A stretch of DNA of 64,000 bases. Source: RPRB01 sp035501615 (GTDB taxonomy: Bacteria > Myxococcota > Myxococcia > Myxococcales > Myxococcaceae). Below the pieces are notes generated by a model. That model did not search any database. It saw nothing but the letters and a program-made list of their open reading frames with translations, and was not told where the DNA came from. Shown here in pieces: positions 8,261 to 16,585 of the stretch. Numbering within the stretch: position 1 is the stretch's first letter; each line of letters opens with the position of its first letter. The position numbers and the translations under genes are program-made. The DNA lies in contig DATJVY010000023.1 in NCBI GenBank assembly GCA_035501615.1, forward strand, positions 1-64,000. Direction: 5' to 3'.

Positions 8261-9931
8261 TCAGAGCGCGACGGCCGAGGCATCGGGGCGCTCGATACCG
8301 ACGACTCGCGGATCAGGGCCGTCCTGCAGGTGGACGCGCAGCGGTTCCTGGCCAGGCCGTCCAGTGGATAGGTCGAGGATCCATTGGGCGGGAGCGAGCG
8401 CCGGAACCGTGGTGCAGAGCTGGCCGTCCGGTCGGCGCTCCATGCGCAGGCCCGCCGCGGTTGTCCCCGAGAACCAGATCCTGGCCGACGGAGCCGGCGC
8501 CGGTCCCAGACCGGTCTCCTCCGCTCTATCGCGTGCGCAGAGCACGCGGTCTTCCATGTGCACGTCAGTGAGCGAGGAGAGACGCAGCAGATAGCGCTGG
8601 AGGATCTTGTCCCGCCGCCCGCGCAGGATTCGTTCGAGCTCGCTCCGGACAACGGGGCTGCTCAGCCGTCCCTCCCGCACCACGGCGGCGATGGCAGCGT
8701 CGTCGAAGCGGGCGATGATGCGTGCCATCCACGCGCCGTCCGTCTCCTGCATCGCCGAGAAGGCGGGGTTCGGGTACCCGACGTGCCAGTGCTCGGCGTC
8801 GAACTCCGCATCGTCGAAATAGCCGAGGGTCTTCCCCGCGGGTCCGAAGTGCGCGCGCTCCCAGGGACGCTCGATGGCTCCGAAGGTGAAGAAGTCCGCA
8901 GCCATGTACTCGAAGTCGATGTAATAGGCGTACCCGACTCGCCGGGAGATGCTGTCCCACTGGGTGAGGCCTCCGAGCGTGTCGCCCCAGTCGATCACGT
9001 AGTGCTCGACGTGGCCCCGTCCGCCGCCGTCCTCGCTCCACATGGCGAGCGTGTTCTGGGCCCGCGCATCGTGGTGCTGGATCCAGGCGGCGAGGAGTCG
9101 CGAGCCCCGGATCTCGCGCCGATCCTCGTGCGGCACCACGTCGTTCGGGTCCTCACCCCACGTCCCGCTGTACTCCCAAGGTCCGATGGGCTTGCCGGGC
9201 AGGAACTCACTGGCCAGCGCACGCAGCGTCCCGTCGGACTCCCGCGGGAGCGCTGCAACCATGCCCTGGACCGCGGCTCGGTCGAGCGGCTTGCCATCGG
9301 GCCCCTTGAGGGGACGGTCGGGCATCTGCAGCGCCTCGGGCCGGAAATAGACGACCCTGTTGCAGGGCACCTGGAGGCCGGCAGCGTAGTAGAGCCGGCT
9401 GCCCACGACGTCCGCTGCCGACGCGCGCTCCCACTGGTCCGGACTGTCGAACTTCACGACGTACACGACCCCCGAAGCGGTCCGGATCCGGAAGCCGGGG
9501 TTGTTCCCGTCCATCTTGGCTCCCACCACCGTCCAGGGCAGGTCGGGCTCCGGAGAGCCGCGGGTGCAGGCACCGCGGGCAATCTCCTCCGTGGACATCC
9601 GGTGCCGCGAGAGACGGTTGGAGTACCAGCTCGAATCCGGAACCTCGTCGAACGCGTTCACGTTCACCGCCTCGCGCGGGGTTTCCAGAAGGAAGGCGTG
9701 CGAGACGGGCCGGAAGAGCATGTGGTCCGCTCCGTCCCAGTACAGTGGAGACCAGGTGCTGCCAGGGTTCTTCGGAAAGGGACGCCGGTCGTCGTCGGTC
9801 CAGAGGATCGGCGCGGTCGAGAAGTGCCGGGGGGTCGACGCACAGCCCGAGAGCCAGAACAGCAGAGCGATGACCCCCAGGAGAAGGAGGGCGACCACCC
9901 TCGGTGTGGAGCTCGTCTGTCTAGAGGCCAT
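8261..9931 (-). CDS. Lipoprotein with kinase-like motifs
   Basis: A 556-residue protein with a lipoprotein signal (LLLLGVIALLFWLSGC, Cys about 30), so it is predicted to be exported and membrane-anchored. I do not know a named family for it. Motifs in order resemble the protein-kinase/PI-kinase/HipA fold: a lysine strand VVYVVKFDSP (about 155-165), a helix ASAADVVGSRLYYAAG, a hinge-like ALASEFLPGKP, a catalytic-loop-like IQHHDARAQNTL (H-D-x-R-x-x-N) and a metal-loop-like VIDWGDTLGG (D-x-G). The order and spacing fit a kinase; activity is untested. The C-terminal 100 residues are separate and unassigned. Its start overlaps the stop of the outer-membrane barrel gene upstream by 11 bases, so both are probably made together. 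Confidence 0.7.
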   Translation of the reverse strand: MASRQTSSTPRVVALLLLGVIALLFWLSGCASTPRHFSTAPILWTDDDRRPFPKNPGSTWSPLYWDGADHMLFRPVSHAFLLETPREAVNVNAFDEVPDSSWYSNRLSRHRMSTEEIARGACTRGSPEPDLPWTVVGAKMDGNNPGFRIRTASGVVYVVKFDSPDQWERASAADVVGSRLYYAAGLQVPCNRVVYFRPEALQMPDRPLKGPDGKPLDRAAVQGMVAALPRESDGTLRALASEFLPGKPIGPWEYSGTWGEDPNDVVPHEDRREIRGSRLLAAWIQHHDARAQNTLAMWSEDGGGRGHVEHYVIDWGDTLGGLTQWDSISRRVGYAYYIDFEYMAADFFTFGAIERPWERAHFGPAGKTLGYFDDAEFDAEHWHVGYPNPAFSAMQETDGAWMARIIARFDDAAIAAVVREGRLSSPVVRSELERILRGRRDKILQRYLLRLSSLTDVHMEDRVLCARDRAEETGLGPAPAPSARIWFSGTTAAGLRMERRPDGQLCTTVPALAPAQWILDLSTGRPGQEPLRVHLQDGPDPRVVGIERPDASAVAL

Positions 9932-11420
9932 AGGTCACTCCCAGTGCGAAGCGGAACGACGTCAGGCGGAGCCCGTCGCGGAACGGCTCCGAGCCCATGC
10001 CGAACACCATCTGGAAGTTGCTCTTGCCGAAGGCTGCGGCGGTCCGGACCCCCAGCTCCGCCGAGAGCCGCAGGAGGTCCCAGCGGAAGTTGGTGAGGTG
10101 TGCGTCGAAGACATTGCCGAAGCCGACGGCGGCCACTCCGTCGAGATAGGCGAACACGGGCCAGCGCCACGAGAGCTGGGCCGCGATCGCGCTCCGGTCG
10201 CGGAGGCGCCCGTTCAGGAATCCCGCGAACGGCTCGCTACCCCCGATGGTGACCAGCTCGGTGAAGGGAACGGGCTGGCTCCCCAGGGGATCGGCGAACA
10301 TCGTGAACACGCCGAGGCTCAGGACGCGGCCCTTGCCGGTCACGTCCCATGACCCCTCGACCAGGCCGCCGTAGCGAATCCAGGAGCGGTCGAACCCGCG
10401 GGTGACGTCGACCGTCGGCGCGGCCATGGCTCCGACGCGCACCCCGCTCCGGTTCGTGGGGCCGGGATTGCGGGTGTCGATCCCGACTGCGAGTCTCAAC
10501 CCGGCCGCGGTGTAGTTTTCCTCGAAGCCCGGGGGCGGGGGGAGCTCACCGGCAGCGACGCGCTCCGCGAGCGAAGGATCACCGCAGCAGCTCCAGTCGC
10601 GGAAGACGGTGCGATAGATCTGCGGCTCGACCTCGACGCGCAGCCCCCGTGGGATCGCATGGGTGTAGACGAGGCGCCCCTCGACATGGTCGGTGGCGTA
10701 GCGCGAGCGGTAGGTGTCCGGCGTCCCTGCGCCGATCCCGAAGTAGACCTGGTCGGGACGGCGCTGCCATTCGACCTGGAAGGCGATGTCGTCGGCCGGC
10801 GAGAACCGGTAGCGGTCACCGATCGCGGTGCGGATCCAGTTCGATCCGCCCCACGCCGCATCGGCACTGATGGTGTTGCCGGTCACGAAGGTGTCGTCCC
10901 ACCAGAAGTGGAAGCCGATGCTGGGCCGGAACCCGGTGTTGAACGTGAAGGTCGGGAGGATGCCTCCCTTGTGATCGGGAGCGAAGGCGAAGAAGTTGTA
11001 GACCGCGCCAGGCCAGTTGCTTCTCTCGGCCTCCGTCGCAGCTGCCCCGACCGGGACACGCAGCGCGTACTCCGTGACGAGGTAGGCCGGGACGAGAATC
11101 ACCCGCGGAACCCAGATCAGGACGTCACCCGCCGTCGTCGGCTCGGGCTCGAGCTGCCGGTAGTTGGGGACCTCGCGGGGCGGGGTGGGCTGTGCAGGCG
11201 CCGAGGCCGGTGCCGGTCCCGGCGTGCCGGGTTCGGCTGCAGCTGGCGAGGTCGTGCTCGACGACTCGGACGATTGCTGTGTGGAGGATGCGCTCTCCGG
11301 GGTGGAGCTGGTTGCCGTCGCACCCAGAACGGCGGGTCCCCAGGCGAATCCCATCAGAGCCAGGAGGGCCCGCGCGTTTCGGGAAGTTGCAGCTCGACTG
11401 GGTCGGATGCGGGGCGTCAC
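9921..11420 (-). CDS. Outer-membrane beta-barrel (BamA/surface-antigen-like)
   Basis: A 499-residue exported protein: N-terminal signal (ARALLALMGFAWGPAVLGA), a Ser/Thr/Pro-rich linker to about residue 70, then alternating hydrophobic strands with aromatic girdles, many Gly turns and repeated R-G patterns, ending in FRFALGVTYGL with the aliphatic/aromatic C-terminus expected of a BAM substrate. The strand pattern (GIDTRNPGPTNRSGVRVGA) resembles the bacterial surface antigen/Omp85 barrel without visible POTRA repeats. I chose GTG 11420 because AGAGG lies 8 bases upstream and a signal peptide follows. It is coupled to the kinase-like lipoprotein and lies 244 bases after the nucleotide-transporter gene. 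Confidence 0.78.
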   Translation of the reverse strand: MTPRIRPSRAATSRNARALLALMGFAWGPAVLGATATSSTPESASSTQQSSESSSTTSPAAAEPGTPGPAPASAPAQPTPPREVPNYRQLEPEPTTAGDVLIWVPRVILVPAYLVTEYALRVPVGAAATEAERSNWPGAVYNFFAFAPDHKGGILPTFTFNTGFRPSIGFHFWWDDTFVTGNTISADAAWGGSNWIRTAIGDRYRFSPADDIAFQVEWQRRPDQVYFGIGAGTPDTYRSRYATDHVEGRLVYTHAIPRGLRVEVEPQIYRTVFRDWSCCGDPSLAERVAAGELPPPPGFEENYTAAGLRLAVGIDTRNPGPTNRSGVRVGAMAAPTVDVTRGFDRSWIRYGGLVEGSWDVTGKGRVLSLGVFTMFADPLGSQPVPFTELVTIGGSEPFAGFLNGRLRDRSAIAAQLSWRWPVFAYLDGVAAVGFGNVFDAHLTNFRWDLLRLSAELGVRTAAAFGKSNFQMVFGMGSEPFRDGLRLTSFRFALGVTYGL

Positions 11421-11664
11421 AACGCGGTCCTCTTCGGTGTCGAGCCGACGCTCACGACGACGCTCGCGGCTCTCGAATCGTCCTCGGTTTGTCGCCGGGA
11501 CTGATGCGGGTGTTTCCGCGAGGCCGGTGCCGCAGCACGTCGCGGCTCGCGGCGAGAACACACGGCTTCCGCGACAGCCGGGAAACCGCAGCCCGTGGAA
11601 AGACGGGAGGGACACGGAGGCCGCGCCGGTGCCCACGTCGAACGGCACTGCGCTCAGACGGAGC

Positions 11665-13047
11665 TCACGGCACCGGCAGCGCCGCGCACCCAGCCGCGAC
11701 GGCCGGAGCTCTGTGCTCGACCGACGATGCGGGCTCCCCACTCCGCGACCGGTGCAACGCACGTACCCGCAAGGCGACCGTGAACCAGACGACGCAGAGC
11801 AGGAGGTTCAGCGCGGCGAAGCCCCGGACGTGAAATCCGTGATGAACGCCGATCCAGATCGCCGCTGCGGAACACACGTCTCCGGCGCGCACGACGAATG
11901 TGTCGATGACTGCCTTCGCCTTGTACTTCGCGTCGCGGGAGACCACGAGGTACAGGGCGTTCAGTCCGGTGGTCTGGACCGAGTACTCGGTACCCTTCTC
12001 GACGACCTTGGCCACGCGAATGAGCCCAAGGGCCGGGAGAAGCAGCATCGCCGAGGCCCCGAGCAGCGAAACCATCGGGAGCAACAGCAGCGCCGCGCCG
12101 ACGCCCAGGTGCTTCAGCACCCGCGAGACGATGAAGAGCTGACCGACGAGCCCTACCAGGTTCACCCACCAGAAGTACGTCGCCTTGAACTGACCCACGA
12201 AGCGCATGGGGTCCGCCACGCCGTGAATCGTGGAGGAAGCGAAATCGAGGAGCGTCCTGTCGAGGACGTACTCGCTGGAGTTCAGCACCCAGTTCGCCAA
12301 GAGCGTCAGCAGAGCGACGAGCAGCAGGTAACGGTCCTGCAGCAGCGCCTGGAAACCGCCCGGGCCGGTGAGGGGCTCGGAGAGCTCAGACCTCTGTTCC
12401 TGCCTGTGGGGTCGTCGGCGATTCCGATGATCGAGCCAGGCGAACGGGACCAGGGCGGCTGCGAGGATCCCGGCCGCGATGAGCATCAGTGCGAGCGGAG
12501 AGAGACGCTTCAGGAGCCAGCCGGCGAGGGCTGCGCCGGCCAGCGCGCCGATCGAGCTCCCGATACCGACGATCGCGAAGAGCCGCTTGCCTTGCTCGGG
12601 CGTGTAGACGTCGTTGGCGAAGCTCCAGAACGTCGCGACGAGGAGATAGTTGAACGTTCCCACCCACAGATAGAAGGCGATCCCGATGGACAGCCTGGCC
12701 CAGTAGAGCCCGGCGAATACGAGGAGGTTCGTGGCCACGAAGAGGAGGACGGTCCGGATCAGCGCGAGCCGTCCCACTCTCCGCGCGACGGCTCCGTGGA
12801 GCCTCAGGACGGGGAGCAGCAGCAACGCCTGCCCTGCCGCGGCGTATGCCTTCACCTCAGCCCCGCCCGACATGAGGATCAGCGGCTCGCGGATGACCTT
12901 CAGGAGGTAATAGGCCGTGAGCAACAGGAACAGCGTGCCGGCGAGGACGAGGGCGGGGACCGCCTCACCGGCCCGAACCTCGGCAAAGGGCCGAAGCAAT
13001 CGCTCGGGCCAATCCTGGTGCGTGCGAGGGGAAACGTCATCCGCCAT
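11665..13047 (-). CDS. ATP/ADP translocase-type (Npt/NTT family) transporter
   Basis: A 460-residue polytopic membrane protein with about 12 hydrophobic segments. The first, FLLLTAYYLLKVIREPLIL, is the hallmark opening of the Npt1/Npt2 nucleotide transporter family, and VLDRTLLD, FWWVNLVGLVGQLF and SRDAKYKAKAVIDTFVVRAGD in the second half also match that family. The known members exchange ATP and ADP across the inner membrane in intracellular bacteria and plastids; distant homologs in free-living bacteria are of unknown substrate. I chose ATG 13047, where GAGAAGG precedes the start. It overlaps the end of a small membrane-protein frame upstream and precedes the barrel and kinase-like genes on the same strand. 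Confidence 0.82.
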   Translation of the reverse strand: MADDVSPRTHQDWPERLLRPFAEVRAGEAVPALVLAGTLFLLLTAYYLLKVIREPLILMSGGAEVKAYAAAGQALLLLPVLRLHGAVARRVGRLALIRTVLLFVATNLLVFAGLYWARLSIGIAFYLWVGTFNYLLVATFWSFANDVYTPEQGKRLFAIVGIGSSIGALAGAALAGWLLKRLSPLALMLIAAGILAAALVPFAWLDHRNRRRPHRQEQRSELSEPLTGPGGFQALLQDRYLLLVALLTLLANWVLNSSEYVLDRTLLDFASSTIHGVADPMRFVGQFKATYFWWVNLVGLVGQLFIVSRVLKHLGVGAALLLLPMVSLLGASAMLLLPALGLIRVAKVVEKGTEYSVQTTGLNALYLVVSRDAKYKAKAVIDTFVVRAGDVCSAAAIWIGVHHGFHVRGFAALNLLLCVVWFTVALRVRALHRSRSGEPASSVEHRAPAVAAGCAALPVP

Positions 13048-13459
13048 GGCCTTCTCTCGCTTCGGCAATTCGAGCAGCTCGAGGGGTGCCATGGCGAAGG
13101 CGCCTGCCGAGCCGGGCACGGGCGGTCGAGACGGCCTGTGGTAGCGCGGGCACGAGGTGCCACCCCGCTCCCTTCAAGGTGAGCGCGGCGGCGGCGACCG
13201 CCAGGATGTAGATCGCGAGGCTTGTCGCAGTCCTTCCCGTCGCGATGCAGACGTACGCCACTGCGGCGAGGGAGCCCACGGCGCAGCAGAGTCGTGCCAG
13301 TACTCGCGACTCGGTTCGCCGGGCGGACCACGTCTCGAACCTCTCCGGATGGAGTTCGGAGCGGGGAGAGTGCCGACGCTCGGCGGATCTGCCGCGACGC
13401 ACCGAGCTCGCCTCGGAACGTCGACCAGTCGCGGGTTCAGCAGGTTGTTCTGGCCACAC
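13037..13459 (-). CDS. Possible small membrane protein upstream of the nucleotide transporter
   Basis: This frame ends inside the first codons of the transporter gene (11-base overlap), as expected of an operon partner. The N-terminal 50 residues are Arg/Ser-rich and may be non-coding; the credible part begins near VLARLCCAVGSLAAVAYV. It contains two hydrophobic segments (LCCAVGSLAAVAYVCIATG and SLAIYILAVAAAALTLKG) and a basic C-terminus. No family is recognised and the start codon is uncertain. It could also be a chance open frame, which is common at this GC content. Confidence 0.4.
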   Translation of the reverse strand: MWPEQPAEPATGRRSEASSVRRGRSAERRHSPRSELHPERFETWSARRTESRVLARLCCAVGSLAAVAYVCIATGRTATSLAIYILAVAAAALTLKGAGWHLVPALPQAVSTARARLGRRLRHGTPRAARIAEAREGHGG

Positions 13460-13570
13460 GCCGATGAGTGCCGATGCTCGCCAGGGTGTTTCCGGAAGCC
13501 CGCGGAGGGCGGTCGCCTCGGGAGCAGGTGAGCCGCTCGCTGCCCGTGACTGCGAGAACTTGCCTGCGAG

Positions 13571-13644
13571 TGACCCCGACAGGGATCGAACCTGTGACCT
13601 AGCGTTTAGGAAACGCTCGCTCTATCCAACTGAGCTACGGGGCC
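13571..13644 (-). tRNA. tRNA-Arg (anticodon CCU)
   Basis: Read on the minus strand, the 74 bases fold into a standard cloverleaf: acceptor GGCCCCG with CGGGGTC, D-arm GCTC/GAGC, anticodon stem AGCGT/ACGCT with loop TTCCTAA (anticodon CCT in DNA, reading AGG), variable loop AGGTC, and T-arm ACAGG-TTCGATC-CCTGT. The discriminator is A. The 3' CCA is not encoded and must be added, for which a candidate enzyme gene lies at 21126-22361. Confidence 0.96.
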
Positions 13645-13840
13645 GTGGCGACTCTTCTATCATCGAACCTGCTGACATCGCTTCCGTTTCCTGGTCGGCA
13701 TACGCGGCGCTCGCGGGTCGCTGGGTCGATGTTGAGTCGACGCTGAAGATTCCGAGGGACAGCTTCTCCAGCTCCTCGCCGAGCCAGTCCGCCCAGGCTC
13801 TCACGACCTTTGGCGAGCGGGGTAACTTAGCGGTGTCGTC

Positions 13841-14677
13841 ATGCCTGGACCGATCGGGAAGCTCGGGAGCCTGCAAGACTTGCCGTCGCTGGATACTGCG
13901 GCGTTCCCGCTCGTTCGCGGCTTCCAGATCCAAGTTCGCGATACAAAGTACTTCGGCCGCTTGCTCCATTTCTGCGACGGCTCCGGCAAGACGATCGCCA
14001 ACTTCCCGTGGACTGACCACGTGGACTCGGTGTGGGGAGACCTCTCGGTCGATGTTGTCTCGGGGACCGCGGCCCATCCTTTCCATGAGTTCGAGCAGTC
14101 GTGGGATATCCTGATCTGGCGAGATGCCCAGCACGTCTTCGTACTGCAAGGCGACGGCGAGGGGGAGTACGAGACCTGCTTCCGCGTTCCAGTCCACGAG
14201 TTCGATCGCGCCTGGGCCGCCGCGACTCCTCCGCAGGTGGCATTCAGCTCCATCCGCGATGCGCTCGCCCGGCCGCATCTTGCGAAAGCGCTGCTCTTGT
14301 TCAACGCGCAGCTCGGTGTCGTCCCGGGCGAACTGTTCACACTGACTTCTCTCGAGCATCTCGAGCTCGGCAAGAACGGGCTCGTCGCGCTTCCGCCGGA
14401 GATCGGTCGGCTGAAGCAGCTCCGCGTGCTCGATCTCAGGTTCAATCGACTGAGCGAGCTCCCGGCCGAGCTTGGGGAGCTTCAACACCTGGAGGCGGTG
14501 GACCTCGCAGAGAACTCCCTGACTCAGATCCCAGAGTGGGTTGCCCGGATGCGGGCCTTGCGGGCGTTCTTCGTAGCCGGGAATCCGATCGATCGTGATT
14601 CGCTCGAAGCGGCGCGCCGACTGCGGCCGGACGTCGAATTCGACTACCCGAAGCTCGGAGCGCCGCGCAACAGCTAG
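13841..14677 (+). CDS. Leucine-rich repeat protein
   Basis: A 278-residue soluble protein. Residues about 155-255 hold four leucine-rich repeats of the bacterial/Ras-binding type: LTSLEHLELGKNGLVALPPE, LKQLRVLDLRFNRLSELPAE and LQHLEAVDLAENSLTQIPEW, then a degenerate cap (MRALRAFFVAGNPI). The N-terminal 150 residues are a separate domain with many aromatics (FPWTDHVDSVWGDLSVDVV) that I do not recognise. The repeats suggest protein binding. The gene stands alone between a tRNA and a convergent oxidoreductase gene, with only 8 bases between stops. Its codon use is less extreme in GC than later regions, so acquisition next to the tRNA is possible. Confidence 0.82.
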   Translation: MPGPIGKLGSLQDLPSLDTAAFPLVRGFQIQVRDTKYFGRLLHFCDGSGKTIANFPWTDHVDSVWGDLSVDVVSGTAAHPFHEFEQSWDILIWRDAQHVFVLQGDGEGEYETCFRVPVHEFDRAWAAATPPQVAFSSIRDALARPHLAKALLLFNAQLGVVPGELFTLTSLEHLELGKNGLVALPPEIGRLKQLRVLDLRFNRLSELPAELGELQHLEAVDLAENSLTQIPEWVARMRALRAFFVAGNPIDRDSLEAARRLRPDVEFDYPKLGAPRNS

Positions 14678-14685
14678 GACCGCGC

Positions 14686-15915
14686 TCAGCCGGGAGGCGC
14701 GTCCCCGGCCGTGAGCGTCATCCCGCGCGCGCGCAGACGGTCCACCAGCACCTGACCCATCCCGGTGGCCGGCGTCAGCACGCCCCCCCTCGCCGCTCCG
14801 CCGGGGAGCCTCGCGCCGTCCACCGCCAGCGCAAGGGCCGACTCGCAGACGATCTTCACCGTCACCACGTTCCCCGGGTCACCCTGGTCCTTCACCAGCC
14901 CGAAGCCGCGCGCTCCGTTCTCGCCTGTCGCGACCAGGTCGAGGCGGAAGAAGCCGTTGCGCCGGGTCTCCTCCGAGGGACCCGTTCCCGGCGCGGGGAG
15001 CAAGCGCTTCAGCAGCGGCCGCAGGGGAGAGGCGAGGGCGAGCTGCGCCGCCGCGAGTCCCGTCGCGATGAGCGTGGCCTGGGTGCGGCCGCGGGTGGCC
15101 ATCAGCTCCCGGTAAGCGAAGTGGGCTCCGTAGGGCGCACCGGTCTGGGCGGCGAGCGCGGCACTCCGGCGCACCACGCGGGTGTTGATCATCGACATGA
15201 CGTACGGAGCCAGCCAGCGACCGAGCTCGGGGCTCCAGCGGACGCCGTGGGGATCGCGCTCGCGGAGGAACTCCTCGCGCGAGAGCCGCTCGCGCGGCTC
15301 CGGGTTCAGGAGGAAGGGGTGGCCGGATCGGCGCGCCTGTCCGCTCTCGAAGAGCTGGAACATCGTCGCCACGGTGCCGCCGTTGATGCCGCCCCGCATC
15401 CGGAAGGCGGCCACGACCTCGCCGCACCCGGTGCCTCGGCTCCGGAGGTGCTCCACGAGAAGCAACGTTCCGAGGTCACTCGGCACCGAGTCGAATCCGC
15501 AGAACGGGATGATGCGGGTGCCGTCCCTGGCGGCCTGTGCGTGGTGGCGCTCGATGAGGTCCGCGACCCACGTCGTCTCGCCGGTGATGTCCACGTAGTG
15601 CGCGCGGTGCCGGACGCAGGCGTCCACCACCGGGTTCCCGTACACCGCGAAGGGCCCGGCGGTGCTCAGCACCACCCGAGCCCGGGAGACCGCGGCGTCG
15701 ACCGTGTCCGGGCGCGCGCTGTCAGCCTCGAGGATCTCCGCCGGTCGTCCCGGTCCGTCCGCGGCGTCGCGGGCCGCCTCGAGCTTCGCCCGGTGTCGTC
15801 CCGCGAGCGCCCAGCGCAGGCCCGGCGGTGCGTGGCGGGCGAGCTCGGCCACCGTCTGCCGCCCGGTGAACCCGCCCGCTCCGTAGAGGAGGACGTCGAT
15901 CGGTCGGGTGTCCAT
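14686..15915 (-). CDS. Saccharopine dehydrogenase-like / trans-acting enoyl reductase family protein
   Basis: A 409-residue oxidoreductase-like protein. The N-terminus (DVLLYGAGGFTGRQTVAELA) is a Rossmann dinucleotide-binding site with GxGGFTG, followed by ALAGRHRAKLEA, where basic residues suggest NADP(H). The segment DITGETTWVADLIERHHAQA and the later IIPFCGFDSVPSDLG are typical of the saccharopine dehydrogenase NADP-binding family, whose relatives include trans-acting enoyl reductases of lipid synthesis. The substrate cannot be read from sequence. I chose ATG 15915 because the Rossmann strand starts directly after it; upstream in-frame sequence is Pro/Arg-rich and unlike protein. Confidence 0.85.
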   Translation of the reverse strand: MDTRPIDVLLYGAGGFTGRQTVAELARHAPPGLRWALAGRHRAKLEAARDAADGPGRPAEILEADSARPDTVDAAVSRARVVLSTAGPFAVYGNPVVDACVRHRAHYVDITGETTWVADLIERHHAQAARDGTRIIPFCGFDSVPSDLGTLLLVEHLRSRGTGCGEVVAAFRMRGGINGGTVATMFQLFESGQARRSGHPFLLNPEPRERLSREEFLRERDPHGVRWSPELGRWLAPYVMSMINTRVVRRSAALAAQTGAPYGAHFAYRELMATRGRTQATLIATGLAAAQLALASPLRPLLKRLLPAPGTGPSEETRRNGFFRLDLVATGENGARGFGLVKDQGDPGNVVTVKIVCESALALAVDGARLPGGAARGGVLTPATGMGQVLVDRLRARGMTLTAGDAPPG

Positions 15916-16106
15916 GCCGTGCCGCCTCGTGCCGGAGAAGTTGCCGGCTTCTACCTCGGCGGGGCGAGGCGAGGCGCAACGGAGACGTGGCGAGTCCCCG
16001 GGGGGCTCTCGCCACGCGCTCGCCGGGGTGGGAGGTGCGGCCGGAGCACCCGGTGTCTCTTCCGACGCCACGCGAATGACACACAGCAGAATCGCAAACC
16101 TTTGAT

Positions 16107-16135
16107 TTGACTCGAGCGAGATTCGTGGCTCAATG
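16107..16135 (+). promoter_or_regulatory. Possible sigma-70 promoter
   Basis: TTGACT at 16107-16112, a 17-base spacer, then TCAATG at 16130-16135. The -35 is strong and the -10 is weak. It lies about 60 bases before the small gene at 16197. Confidence 0.3.
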
Positions 16136-16196
16136 GATGCAACATCCCGGGCACCCGATCGTCACACGACCGTCACACCGGGAAAGGATTCCGTCG

Positions 16197-16511
16197 ATGG
16201 ACCTGCGCTCTGCCTTCTTGCCGAGGACCACGGCGCCGAGAAGCGGTGGGGTCGTGCTCGCGTCCGCAGTGCTCGCGCTTCCCGGCCTCGTCGTCGCCCG
16301 TCCCGGTGCCGGCATGCTGCTTCTGGCGCTCTCGCTCGTCGCCGCCGCCGCTCTCCTCGAGGGACGCCGGCGCGCACCACCCTCACCGCGCGAGGCGCCC
16401 CGGCTCACCCTGGTCGCGACTCCCGCCCGTGCCGCCGGGGTCCGTCCCAGCGTCCGCTGGGAGGTCGTCGAGCGCGATGGCCACCGCGGGCTCTCGATGC
16501 GCTGGAGCTGA
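16197..16511 (+). CDS. Small membrane protein (104 aa)
   Basis: Not recognised. After a short polar N-terminus it has two hydrophobic segments, SGGVVLASAVLALPGLVVA and GAGMLLLALSLVAAAALL, then a Pro/Arg-rich cytoplasmic or periplasmic tail ending VVERDGHRGLSMRWS. A GGGAAAGGA element precedes the ATG at 16197 at a slightly long distance. It sits between two minus-strand genes and has a promoter-like element upstream. It may be real, but its support is limited to hydrophobic pattern and ribosome site. Confidence 0.5.
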   Translation: MDLRSAFLPRTTAPRSGGVVLASAVLALPGLVVARPGAGMLLLALSLVAAAALLEGRRRAPPSPREAPRLTLVATPARAAGVRPSVRWEVVERDGHRGLSMRWS

Positions 16512-16585
16512 GGCCGGAACCGTGGGGCGACCCCGGGTCAATCGCCGCCGGCCGGGTCATGCTCGCCCCCTCTGGGCCGCGGCCG

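Noticed and set aside
11164..13182. Plus-strand open frame of about 670 codons opposite the transporter and barrel genes
   Set aside because: It reads as Arg/Glu/Gln-rich low-complexity sequence and mirrors two well-supported minus-strand genes.
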